From the NCBI GenBank assembly GCA_030533445.1, contig JARPUW010000258.1, forward strand, positions 310,001-374,000: a stretch of 64,000 bases of DNA. The letters are read 5' to 3'. The stretch is from Cyprinodon diabolis (taxonomy: Eukaryota > Chordata > Actinopteri > Cyprinodontiformes > Cyprinodontidae). The position numbers and the translations under genes were made by a program. Positions 9,755 to 22,681 of the stretch are shown piece by piece; position 1 is the stretch's first letter; every line of letters starts with the position of its first letter. The notes beneath the pieces were generated by a model. The model had not been told where the DNA came from. It searched no databases and saw only the letters and a program-made list of their open reading frames with translations.

Positions 9755-12700
9755 GAAAAAGAGTGATTTAACGATTGGAAAGTAATCAACTATCATTGAC
9801 GGGTCTGAACATTTTCTATAAACACAACTCTGTTGGACTTTCAAAATAAGACTCCAGGGACCCTACAAAATAAAAGCCTCTAGATTATAGTAATGCATTA
9901 ATTGATGCAAATGGCTCAACATTATGACCCAAACTCTTCCAGGTTGTTTTTATTAGACTCTAGTGACCTTTTCAAAACACACCCCAGAGCAAATTTCACA
10001 ATAAAAGTCTCCCATTTACTCTGTAATACAGCAACTATTCACCTAATAACATGGAAAACCAGTGATTTAACATTTGGAAATGGATTCTATATCACTGCTG
10101 GGCGTGACCCATCTTTTGATGCACATTCATGATAGACTTTCAAAATAAGACTACAAGGACTCTACAGAATAAAAGCCTCTTCCTTATACACACTCATACA
10201 TTCTGGCATATTGCTCATTGCCATTGGTGATTTCATCACTGCAATGGCTCTTAGAAGGCGGGCGGAGCCCGCCAATGGTAACAGGCGGGCGGAGCCCGCC
10301 AAAGGTGATTACATCACTGCAATGGCTCTTAGCAGGCGGGCGGAGCCCGCCATTGGTGATTTCATCACTGCAATGGCTCTTAGAAGGCGGGCAGAGCCCG
10401 CCATTGGTGATTTTTTTCTTCACTGAGATGGCTCCTAGCAGGCGGGCGAAGCCCGCCAACTGGGCTTTACCCACTGTGTTTCAATATGGACAACCCATAT
10501 TACCCTTGTGCATCATACTCTGTGCACGTCTATTTCCCAGATTTCAGCACAAGTGGCACACAGCTCTCTTTGCCCATGAACTTGCCCTCTTTCCTTCCCT
10601 CAGCAGCCCTCAAAGGCGTAAGCAGTTGGTCTGGGGAGCCCCGACGTCACTTGCCAGGGCCGTATTGGCCCGGTTCCCCAGACGGGCAGTAGGTGGCCCC
10701 CCTCAAAATTTCTTTAGAAATTTTCTAGTTATTATAATTCTCCCGTATACCCAAAACTTCGGCGCGTAACTAGTCCCGCACGGTTTGGCGGATCGGGCCC
10801 AAAGTTGGCACACGCGTCGGGACCAATGGGGTGATGTGTGCTTGTATAAAACTTTCTCATTAGTCCGAAGGTTTGCGAATTATTAGCGAAAACGTCGCAA
10901 AAAAATCCCATAGGAAATGAATGGGGAGAGGAAAAAAAAAGCATAAAAAACAGCACTTCACTGTGTCGGCATACATTCACCTAGAAAAACAGTTTGAAGC
11001 TCAGTTTGTAGATAAATCCTTCGTCTATTTAAAACTGAAGACGGTATGTTGATAACTGCTACGGTTTTTGTATAATCAGACCTCAAGCGCCACAAAGTTT
11101 TAGCAAAATCCAGCCTGCTAGAGTGGAGCAACTGAAAAGCTAGAGTGTGAGGCAGGCGTTTTTTAAACACAAAAAAACATTTTAAACTCGCCCTCACGGC
11201 CACATATTTATAGCTAGAGTCACCATTTTTGGTCAGTTTGTAGACTGAAATCTCTGGACCCACACAATATCTTCGGAATTACGGTAGGATTAATACTTTT
11301 CCTTAAAAACCCTCCAGACCGACCTAAAGTCGATGAAAATCAGAGCCGTTTTTCATTGGTTTTGGAGCAGAAGAGGGGAGAAAAACGAATCCGACTATGT
11401 GTTTTAAACTCGTCATAAATATTTTTCTGAATGACACACATACACCAAAGTTGGCATAGTTGGAGTCGAAGGATGACTGACGCTCACGGTGAAAAAATTT
11501 TTTGAATAACTCATACGGTTTTTGCTCAGCAGTCGTTTGTTCGGAGGACATTTTAAGCACCTGAAAGCTGAGTGACAGTGACCTGCTGCAGCTAGCTCAA
11601 TTAGAAGCTTAGGTGTGATGAAACGTTTTTTCTTTTTCTTTCTCTTCCCATTCAGTTTGTAGATGACCTACAGCCATGAAAGTTACTCCAATTGAAGACA
11701 AGATATAGCTGTCGCTTAGATAAAAAGAATTTTTCAGATACCTTTTACGGTTTTTACTCAGCAGTCGTTTGTTCGGAGGGGTGCTTTAGCAGCTAAAAGG
11801 TGAGTGAGAGTGAGGTCCTGCAGTTCAAACAAAGGGAGGAGCAGGTGGGCCAACCATTTTGTTTGTGCTTCGTTTTGGGTTGTGAAAGACCTACAGACAT
11901 GAAGGTTACCCCAGTCTGAGACAAAGGATAGATGTTGCTTTCACTGAAAGAATTTTTCAGATATCTTTTACGGTTTTTGCTCAGCAGTCGTTTGTTCGGA
12001 GGGTAAGCACCTGGAAGCTAGCTGACAGTTAGCTTCTGCAGCAGCCTGCTAGAGTGCAGCTGCTGAAATCTTAGTGTGAGGCGGCCATTTTTTAAGATCA
12101 AACATCTTATTCTCGCCCTCACGGCCACATATTTGGAGCTACAGTCACCATTTTTGGTCAGTTTGTAGACTGAAACCTCTGGACTCACACAATGTCTTCG
12201 GAATTACGGTAGGATTAATACTTTGCCTTAAAAACCCTCCAGACCAACCTAAAGTGGATGAGAGTTTCAGCCTTTCTCCATTCTTTTTGAGCTGAAGATG
12301 GGAGAAAAACGAATCAGACTATGTGTTTTCAACTCGTCATAAATATTTTTCTGAATGACACACATACACCAAAGTTGGTATAGTTGGAGTCGAAGGATTG
12401 CTGATGCTCATGGTGAAAATGTTTTTTGAATAACTCATACGGTTTTTGATCAGTAGTCGTTTGTTCGGTGCCGTTCTTCCCATACAAAAAAGCCTGGGAA
12501 GAAGAAACCAATAGTGAGTGCAGCTGTTGTCTGTGTCAGTGAGAGGCTCGTTAAGCGTTGTCAAGGTTACCAAGCTTCAAACAGATTTTACCTCTGCTGT
12601 TTTAAACAGCACATATTAATCTAATGGAGGGTGAAAGCACTGATTTAACATTGGGAAATGGATACTATATGACTGCCGTCCATGACACTTCCCTTGCCAC

Positions 12701-12922
12701 TCAGCACTGATAGACTTTCAAAATAAGACTCCAGGGACCCTTCAAAATAAAAGCCTCTATATTTTTTACATATATTTATTGCCCTATATGGCTCAACATT
12801 ATGACCCAAACTCAACCCCATTTTAGAGAATAGACTCTAGGAGACTGTTTAAAACACACCCTATGGCAAATTTCAAAATAAAAGCCTCCCATTTCCGCTT
12901 CATCTACTGCCCTAATAAAATG
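9755..12922 (+). repeat. Satellite unit 4 (3168 bp)
   Basis: Five GC palindromes (10223-10457), no H66, long-form late D block. Its final block A segment carries extra substitutions (for example 'ctcaacccca' at 12811) that break the minus-strand open frame found at this place in other units. Confidence 0.9.
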
Positions 12923-15900
12923 GAAAAAGAGTGATTTAACGATTGGAAAGTCATCAACTATCATTGATGGGTCTGAACATTTTCTCTAAACACAACTCTG
13001 TTGGACTTTCAAAATAAGACTCCAGGGACCCTACAAAATAAAAGCCTCTAGATTATACTAATGCATTAATTGATGCAAATGGCTCAACATTATGACCCAA
13101 ACTCTTCCAGGTTGTTTTTATTAGACTCTAGTGACCTTTTCAAAACACACCCCAGAGCAAATTTCACAATAAAAGTCCCCCATTTACTCTGTAATACAGG
13201 AACTATTCACCTAATAACATGGAAAACCAGTGATTTAACATTTGGAAATGGATTCTATATCACTGCTGGGCATGACCCATCTATAGATGCACTTCCATGA
13301 TAGACTTTCAAAATAAGACTACAGGGACTCTACAAAATAAAAGCCTCTTCCTTATACACACTCATACATTCTGGCATATTGCTTATAGCCATTTGTAATT
13401 TCATCACTGCAATGGCTCTTAGAAGGCGGGCGGAGCCCGCCATTGGTGATTTCATCACTGCAATGGCTGTTAGGAGGCGGGCGGAGCCCGCCAATGGTGA
13501 TTTTTTTCATCACTGCAATGGCTCCTAGCAGGCGGGCGGAGCCCGCCATTGGTGATTTCATCACTGCAATGGCTCTTAGCAGGCGGGCAATGCCCGCCAT
13601 TGGGGATTTTTTTCATCGCTGCAAGGGCTCCTAGCAGGCGGGCGGAGCCCACCAACTGAGCTTTACCCACTGCGGTTCAATATGGACAACCCATATTACC
13701 CTTGTGCATCATACGCTGTGCACGTCTATTACCCAGATTTCAGCACAGGTGGCACACAGCTCTCTTTGCCCATGACCTAGCCCTCTTTCCTTCCCTCAGC
13801 AGCCCTCAAAGGCATAAGCAGTTGGTCTGGGGAGCCCCGACATCACTTGCCAGGGCCGTATTGGCCCGGTTCCCCAGACGGGCAGTAGGTGGCCCCCCTC
13901 AAAATTTCTTTAGAAATTTTCTAGTTGGGGGGCCACATGCCGAAGGCATGGCCCACCTACTACTATTGCACATATTTATTCCGCGTATTATTATTATTAT
14001 TATAATTCTCCCGTATACCCAAAACTTCGGCGCGTAACTAGTCCCGCACGGTTTGGCGGATCGGGCCCAAAGTTGGCACACGCGTTGGGACCAATGGGGT
14101 GATGTGTGCTTGTATAAAACTTTCTCATTAGTCCGAAGGTTTGCGAATTATTAGCGAAAACGTCGCAAAAAAATCCCATAGGAAATGAATGGGAAGAGGT
14201 AAAAAAAAGCATAAAAAACAGCACTTCACTGTGTCGGCATACATTCACCTAGAAAAACAGTTTGAAGCTCAGTTTGTAGATAAATCCTTCGTCTATTTAA
14301 AACTGAAGACGGTATGTTGATAACTGCTACGGTTTTTGTATAATCAGACCTCAAGCGCCACAAAGTTTTAGCAAAATCCAGCCTGCTAGAGTGGAGCAAC
14401 TGAAAAGCTAGAGTGTGAGGCAGGCGTTTTTTAAACACAAAAAAACATTTTAAACTCGCCCTCACGGCCACATATTTATAGCTAGAGTCACCATTTTTGG
14501 TCAGTTTGTAGACTGAAATCTCTGGACCCACACAATATCTTCGGAATTACGGTAGGATTAATACTTTTCCTTAAAAACCCTCCAGACCGACCTAAAGTCG
14601 ATGAAAATCAGAGCCGTTTTTCATTGGTTTTGGAGCAGAAGAGGGGAGAAAAACGAATCAGACTATGTGTTTTAAACTCGTCATAAATATTTTTCTGAAT
14701 GACACACATACACCAAAGTTGGCATAGTTGGAGTCGAAGGATGACTGACGCTCACGGTGAAAAAATTTTTTGAATAACTCATACGGTTTTTGCTCAGCAG
14801 TCGTTTGTTCGGAGGACATTTTAAGCACCTGAAAGCTGAGTGACAGTGACCTGCTGCAGCTAGCTCAATTAGAAGCTTAGGTGTGATGAAACGTTTTTTC
14901 TTTTTCTTTCTCTTCCCATTCAGTTTGTAGATGACCTACAGCCATGAAAGTTACTCCAATCGAAGACAAGATATAGCTGTCGCTTAGATAAAAAGAATTT
15001 TTCAGATACCTTTTACGGTTTTTACTCAGCAGTCGTTTGTTCGGAGGGGTGCTTTAGCAGCTAAAAGGTGAGTGAGAGTGAGGTCCTGCAGTTAAAAGAA
15101 AGGGAGGAGCAGGTGGGCCAACCATTTTGTTTGTGCTTCGTTTTGGGTTGTGAAAGACCTACAGACATGAAGGTTACCCCAGTCTGAGACAAAGGATAGA
15201 TGTTGCTTTCACTGAAAGAATTTTTCAGATATCTTTTACGGTTTTTGCTCAGCAGTCGTTTGTTCGGAGGGTAAGCACCTGGAAGCTAGCTGACAGTTAG
15301 CTTCTGCAGCAGCCTGCTAGAGTGCAGCTGCTGAAATCTTAGTGTGAGGCGGCCATTTTTTTCAGATCAAACATCTTATTCTCGCCCTCACGGCCACATA
15401 TTTGGAGCTACAGTCACCATTTTTGGTCAGTTTGTAGACTGAAACCTCTGGACTCACACAATGTCTTCGGAATTACGGTAGGATTAATACTTTTCCTTAA
15501 AAACCCTCCAGACCAACCTAAAGTCGATGAGAGTTTCAGCCTTTCTCTATTCTTTTTGAGCTGAAGATGGGAGAGAAACGAATCAGACTATGTGTTTTCA
15601 ACTCGTCATAAATATTTTTCTGAATGACACACATACACCAAAGTTGGTATAGTTGGAGTCGAAGGATTGCTGATGCTCATGGTGAAAATGTTTTTTGAAT
15701 AACTCATACGGTTTTTGATCAGTAGTCGTTTGTTCGGTGCCGTTCTTCCCATACAAAAAAGCCTGGGAAGAAGAAACCAATAGTGAGTGCAGCTGTTGTC
15801 TGTGTCAGTGAGAGGCTCGTTAAGCGTTGTCAAGGTTACCAAGCTTCAAACAGATTTTACCTCTGCTGTTTTAAACAGCACATATTAATCTAATGGAGGG

Positions 15901-16191
15901 TGAAAGGACTGATTTAACATTGGGAAATGGATACTATATGACTGCTGTCCATGACACTTCCCTTGCCACTCAGCACTGATAGACTTTCAAAATAAGACTC
16001 CAGGGACCCTACAAAATAAAAGCCTCTATATTTTTTACATATATTTATTGCCCTATATGGCTCAACATTATGACCCAAACTCAACCCCGTTTTAGAGAAT
16101 AGACTCTAGGAGACTGTTTAAAACACACCCTATAGCAAATTTCAAAATAAAAGCTTCCCATTTCCGCTTCATCTACTGCCCTAATAACATG
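12923..16191 (+). repeat. Satellite unit 5 (3269 bp)
   Basis: The most divergent unit. Block B has five palindromes (13391-13653), one with loop AAT, and a unique arrangement of spacers. One H66 copy is at 13927. A CpG change gives 'acgcgttggg' at about 14081. Confidence 0.9.
13927..13992 (+). repeat. H66 hairpin repeat, 1 copy (unit 5)
   Basis: A single copy with no substitution against the other copies, although unit 5 as a whole is the most divergent in the window. Confidence 0.9.
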
Positions 16192-19100
16192 GAAAAAGAG
16201 TGATTTAACGATTGGAAAGTAATCAACTATCATTGACGGGTCTGAACATTTTCTATAAACACAACTCTGTTGGACTTTCAAAATAAGACTCCAGCGACCC
16301 TACAAAATAAAAGCCTCTAGATTATACTAATGCATTAATTGATGCAAATGGCTCAACATTATGACCCAAACTCTTCCAGGTTGTTTTTATTAGACTCTAG
16401 TGACCTTTTCAAAACACACCCCAGAGCAAATTTCACAATAAAAGTCTCCCATTTACTCTGTAATAAAGCAACTATTCACCTAATAACATGGAAAACCAGT
16501 GATTTAACATTTGGAAATGGATTCTATATCACTGCTGGGCGTGACCCATCTTTTGATGCACATTCATGATAGACTTTCAAAATAAGACTACAAGGACTCT
16601 ACAGAATAAAAGCCTCTTCCTTATACACACTCATACATTCTGGCATATTGCTCATTGCCATTGGTGATTTCATCACTGCAATGGCTCTTAGAAGGAGGGC
16701 GGAGCCCGCCAATGGTAACAGGCGGGCGGAGCCCGCCAAAGGTGATTACATCACTGCAATGGCTCTTAGCAGGCGGGCGGAGCCCGCCATTGGTGATTTC
16801 ATCACTGCAATGGCTCTTAGAAGGCGGGCAGAGCCCGCCATTGGTGATTTTTTTCTTCACTGAGATGGCTCCTAGCAGGCGGGCGAAGCCCGCCAACTGG
16901 GCTTTACCCACTGTGTTTCAATATGGACAACCCATATTACCCTTGTGCATCATACGCTGTGCACGTCTATTTCCCAGATGTCAGCACAAGTGGCACACAG
17001 CTCTCTTTGCCCATGAACTTGCCCTCTTTCCTTCCCTCAGCAGCCCTCAAAGGCGTAAGCAGTTGGTCTGGGGAGCCCCGACGTCACTTGCCAGGGCCGT
17101 ATTGGCCCGGTTCCCCAGACGGGCAGTAGGTGGCCCCCCTCAAAATTTCTTTAGAAATTTTCTAGTTATTATTATTATAATTCTCCCGTATACCCAAAAC
17201 TTCGGCGCGTAACTAGTCCCGCACGGTTTGGCGGATCGGGCCCAAAGTTGGCACACGCGTCGGGACCAATGGGGTGATGTGTGCTTGTATAAAACTTTCT
17301 CATTAGTCCGAAGGTTTGCGAATTATTAGCGAAAACGTCGCAAAAAAATCCCATAGGAAATGAATGGGGAGAGGAAAAAAAAAGCATAAAAAACAGCACT
17401 TCACTGTGTCGCCATACATTCACCTAGAAAAACAGTTTGAAGCTCAGTTTGTAGATAAATCCTTCGTCTATTTAAAACTGAAGACGGTATGTTGATAACT
17501 GCTACGGTTTTTGTATAATCAGACCTCAAGCGCCACAAAGTTTTAGCAAAATCCAGCCTGCTAGAGTGGAGCAACTGAAAAGCTAGAGTGTGAGGCAGGC
17601 GTTTTTTAAACACAAAAAAAACATTTTAAACTCGCCCTCACGGCCACATATTTATAGCTAGAGTCACCATTTTTGGTCAGTTTGTAGACTGAAATCTCTG
17701 GACCCACACAATATCTTCGGAATTACGGTAGGATTAATACTTTTCCTTAAAAACCCTCCAGACCGACCTAAAGTCGATGAAAATCAGAGCCGTTTTTCAT
17801 TGGTTTTGGAGCAGAGGAGGGGAGAAAAACGAATCCGACTATGTGTTTTAAACTCGTCATAAATATTTTTCTGAATGACACACATACACCAAAGTTGGCA
17901 TAGTTGGAGTCGAAGGATGACTGACGCTCACGGTGAAAAAATTTTTTGAATAACTCATACGGTTTTTGCTCAGCAGTCGTTTGTTCGGAGGACATTTTAA
18001 GCACCTGAAAGCTGAGTGACAGTGACCTGCTGCAGCTAGCTCAATTAGAAGCTTAGGTGTGATGAAACGTTTTTTCTTTTTCTTTCTCTTCCCATTCAGT
18101 TTGTAGATGACCTACAGCCATGAAAGTTACTCCAATTGAAGACAAGATATAGCTGTCGCTTAGATAAAAAGAATTTTTCAGATACCTTTTACGGTTTTTA
18201 CTCAGCAGTCGTTTGTTCGGATGGGTGCTTTAGCAGCTAAAAGGTGAGTGAGAGTGAGGTCCTGCAGTTCAAACAAAGGGAGGAGCAGGTGGGCCAACCA
18301 TTTTGTTTGTGCTTCGTTTTGGGTTGTGAAAGACCTACAGACATGAAGGTTACCCCAGTCTGAGACAAAGGATAGATGTTGCTTTCACTGAAAGAATTTT
18401 TCAGATATCTTTTACGGTTTTTGCTCAGCAGTCGTTTGTTCGGAGGGTAAGCACCTGGAAGCTAGCTGACAGTTAGCTTCTGCAGCAGCCTGCTAGAGTG
18501 CAGCTGCTGAAATCTTAGTGTGAGGCGGCCATTTTTTAAGATCAAACATCTTATTCTCGCCCTCACGGCCACATATTTGGAGCTACAGTCACCATTTTTG
18601 GTCAGTTTGTAGACTGAAACCTCTGGACTCACACAATGTCTTCGGAATTACGGTAGGATTAATACTTTTCCTTAAAAACCCTCCAGACCAACCTAAAGTG
18701 GATGAGAGTTTCAGCCTTTCTCCATTCTTTTTGAGCTGAAGATGGGAGAAAAACGAATCAGACTATGTGTTTTCAACTCGTCATAAATATTTTTCTGAAT
18801 GACACACATACACCAAAGTTGGTATAGTTGGAGTCGAAGGATTGCTGATGCTCATGGTGAAAATGTTTTTTGAATAACTCATACGGTTTTTGATCAGTAG
18901 TCGTTTGTTCGGTGCCGTTCTTCCCATACAAAAAAGCCTGGGAAGAAGAAACCAATAGTGAGTGCAGCTGTTGTCTGTGTCAGTGAGAGGCTCGTTAAGC
19001 GTTGTCAAGGTTACCAAGCTTCAAACAGATTTTACCTCTGCTGTTTTAAACAGCACATATTAATCTAATGGAGGGTGAAAGGACTGATTTAACATTGGGA

Positions 19101-19366
19101 AATGGATACTATATGACTGCTGTACATGACACTTCCCTTGCCACTCAGCACTGATAGACTTTCAAAATAAGACTCCAGGGACCCTACAAAATAAAAGCCT
19201 CTATATTTTTTACATATATTTATTGCCCTATATGGCTCAACATTATGACCCAAACTCAACCCCGTTTTAGAGAATAGACTCTAGGAGACTGTTTAAAACA
19301 CACCCTATAGCAAATTTCAAAATAAAAGCCTCCCATTTCCGCTTCATCTACTGCCCTAATAACATG
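16192..19366 (+). repeat. Satellite unit 6 (3175 bp)
   Basis: Five GC palindromes (16660-16894), the first with a left-arm change (GGAGGGC). There is no H66, but an expanded ATT run remains at the site (about 17168-17180). It shares the 'cagatgtcagcac' variant with unit 1. Confidence 0.9.
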
Positions 19367-22300
19367 GAAAAAGAGTGATTTAACGATTGGAAAGTAATCA
19401 ACTATCATTGACGGGTCTGAACATTTTCTATAAACACAACTCTGTTGGACTTTCAAAATAAGACTCCAGGGACCCTACAAAATAAAAGCCTCTAGATTAT
19501 ACTAATGCATTAATTGATGCAAATGGCTCAACATTATGACCCAAACTCTTCCAGGTTGTTTTTATTAGACTCTAGTGACCTTTTCAAAACACACCCAGAG
19601 CAAATTTCACAATAAAAGTCTCCCATTTACTCTGTAATACAGCAACTATTCACCTAATAACATGGAAAACCAGTGATTTAACATTTGGAAATGGATTCTA
19701 TATCACTGCTGGGCGTGACCCATCTTTTGATGCACATTCATGATAGACTTTCAAAATAAGACTACAAGGACTCTACAGAATAAAAGCCTCTTCCTTATAC
19801 ACACTCATACATTCTGGCATATTGCTCATTGCCATTGGTGATTTCATCACTGCAATGGCTCTTAGAAGGCGGGCAGAGCCCGCCATTGGTGATTTTTTTC
19901 TTCACTGAGATGGCTCCTAGCAGGCGGGCGAAGCCCGCCAACTGGGCTTTACCCACTGTGTTTCAATATGGACAACCCATATTACCCTTGTGCATCATAC
20001 GCTGTGCACGTCTATTTCCCAGATTTCAGCACAAGTGGCACACAGCTCTCTTTGCCCATGAACTTGCCCTCTTTCCTTCCCTCAGCAGCCCTCAAAGGCG
20101 TAAGCAGTTGGTCTGGGGAGCCCCGACGTCACTTGCCAGGGCCGTATTGGCCCGGTTCCCCAGACGGGCAGTAGGTGGCCCCCCTCAAAATTTCTTTAGA
20201 AATTTTCTAGTTGGGGGGCCACATGCCGAAGGCATGGCCCACCTACTACTATTGCACATATTTATTCCGCGTATTATTATTATTGGGGGGCCACATGCCG
20301 AAGGCATGGCCCACCTACTACTATTGCACATATTTATTCCGCGTATTATTGGGGGGCCACATGCCGAAGGCATGGCCCACCTACTACTATTGCACATATT
20401 TATTCCGCGTATTATTGGGGGGCCACATGCCGAAGGCATGGCCCACCTACTACTATTGCACATATTTATTCCGCGTATTATTATTATTATTATAATTCTC
20501 CCGTATACCCAAAACTTCGGCGCGTAACTAGTCCCGCACGGTTTGGCGGATCGGGCCCAAAGTTGGCACACGCGTCGGGACCAATGGGGTGATGTGTGCT
20601 TGTATAAAACTTTCTCATTAGTCCGAAGGTTTGCGAATTATTAGCGAAAACGTCGCAAAAAAATCCCATAGGAAATGAATGGGGAGAGGAAAAAAAAAGC
20701 ATAAAAAACAGCACTTCACTGTGTCGGCATACATTCACCTAGAAAAACAGTTTGAAGCTCAGTTTGTAGATAAATCCTTCGTCTATTTAAAACTGAAGAC
20801 GGTATGTTGATAACTGCTACGGTTTTTGTATAATCAGACCTCAAGCGCCACAAAGTTTTAGCAAAATCCAGCCTGCTAGAGTGGAGCAACTGAAAAGCTA
20901 GAGTGTGAGGCAGGCGTTTTTTAAACACAAAAAAACATTTTAAACTCGCCCTCACGGCCACATATTTATAGCTAGAGTCACCATTTTTGGTCAGTTTGTA
21001 GACTGAAATCTCTGGACCCACACAATATCTTCGGAATTACGGTAGGATTAATACTTTTCCTTAAAAACCCTCCAGACCGACCTAAAGTCGATGAAAATCA
21101 GAGCCGTTTTTCATTGGTTTTGGAGCAGAAGAGGGGAGAAAAACGAATCCGACTATGTGTTTTAAACTCGTCATAAATATTTTTCTGAATGACACACATA
21201 CACCAAAGTTGGCATAGTTGGAGTCGAAGGATGTCTGACGCTCACGGTGAAAAAATTTTTTGAATAACTCATACGGTTTTTGCTCAGCAGTCGTTTGTTC
21301 GGAGGACATTTTAAGCACCTGAAAGCTGAGTGACAGTGACCTGCTGCAGCTAGCTCAATTAGAAGCTTAGGTGTGATGAAACGTTTTTTCTTTTTCTTTC
21401 TCTTCCCATTCAGTTTGTAGATGACCTACAGCCATGAAAGTTACTCCAATTGAAGACAAGATATAGCTGTCGCTTAGATAAAAAGAATTTTTCAGACACC
21501 TTTTACGGTTTTTACTCAGCAGTCGTTTGTTCGGAGGGGTGCTTTAGCAGCTAAAAGGTGAGTGAGAGTGAGGTCCTGCAGTTCAAACAAAGGGAGGAGC
21601 AGGTGGGCCAACCATTTTGTTTGTGCTTCGTTTTGGGTTGTGAAAGACCTACAGACATGAAGGTTACCCCAGTCTGAGACAAAGGATAGATGTTGCTTTC
21701 ACTGAAAGAATTTTTCAGATATCTTTTACGGTTTTTGCTCAGCAGTCGTTTGTTCGGAGGGTAAGCACCTGGAAGCTAGCTGACAGTTAGCTTCTGCAGC
21801 AGCCTGCTAGAGTGCAGCTGCTGAAATCTTAGTGTGAGGCGGCCATTTTTTTAAGATCAAACATCTTATTCTCGCCCTCACGGCCACATATTTGGAGCTA
21901 CAGTCACCATTTTTGGTCAGTTTGTAGACTGAAACCTCTGGACTCACACAATGTCTTCGGAATTACGGTAGGATTAATACTTTTCCTTAAAAACCCTCCA
22001 GACCAACCTAAAGTCGATGAGTTTCAGCCTTTCTCCATTCTTTTTGAGCTGAAGATGGGAGAGAAACGAATCAGACTATGTGTTTTCAAGTCGTCATAAA
22101 TATTGTTCTGAATGACACACATACACCAAAGTTGGTATACTTGGAGTCGAAGGATTGCTGATGCTCATGGTGAAAATGTTTTTTGAATAACTCATACGGT
22201 TTTTGATCAGTAGTCGTTTGTTTTCGTTGCCGTTCTTCCCATACAAAAAAGCCTGGGAAGAAGAAACCAATAGTGAGTGCAGCTGTTGTCTGTGTCAGTG

Positions 22301-22681
22301 AGAGGCTCGTTAAGCGTTGTCAAGGTTACCAAGCTTCAAACAGATTTTACCTCTGCTGTTTTAAACAGCACATATTAATCTAATGGAGGGTGAAAGGACT
22401 GATTTAACATTGGGAAATGGATACTATATGACTGCTGTCCATGACACTTCCCTTGCCACTCAGCACTGATAGACTTTCAAAATAAGACTCCAGGGACCCT
22501 ACAAAATAAAAGCCTCTATATTTTTTACATATATTTATTGCCCTATATGGCTCAATATTATGACCCAAACTCAACCCCGTTTTAGAGAATAGACTCTAGG
22601 AGACTGTTTAAAACACACCCTATAGCAAATTTCAAAATAAAAGCCTCCCATTTCCGCTTCATCTACTGCCCTAATAACATG
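19367..22681 (+). repeat. Satellite unit 7 (3315 bp)
   Basis: Block B is contracted to two palindromes (19834-19939), the smallest in the window. Four H66 copies are present (20213-20482). From 20479 onward the sequence matches the segment 9626 bp downstream. Late D block is the short form. Confidence 0.9.
20213..20482 (+). repeat. H66 array, 4 copies (unit 7)
   Basis: Copies start at 20213, 20285, 20351 and 20417 (periods 72, 66, 66). The end of this array (20479) is also the left limit of the 9626-bp duplication. Confidence 0.93.
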
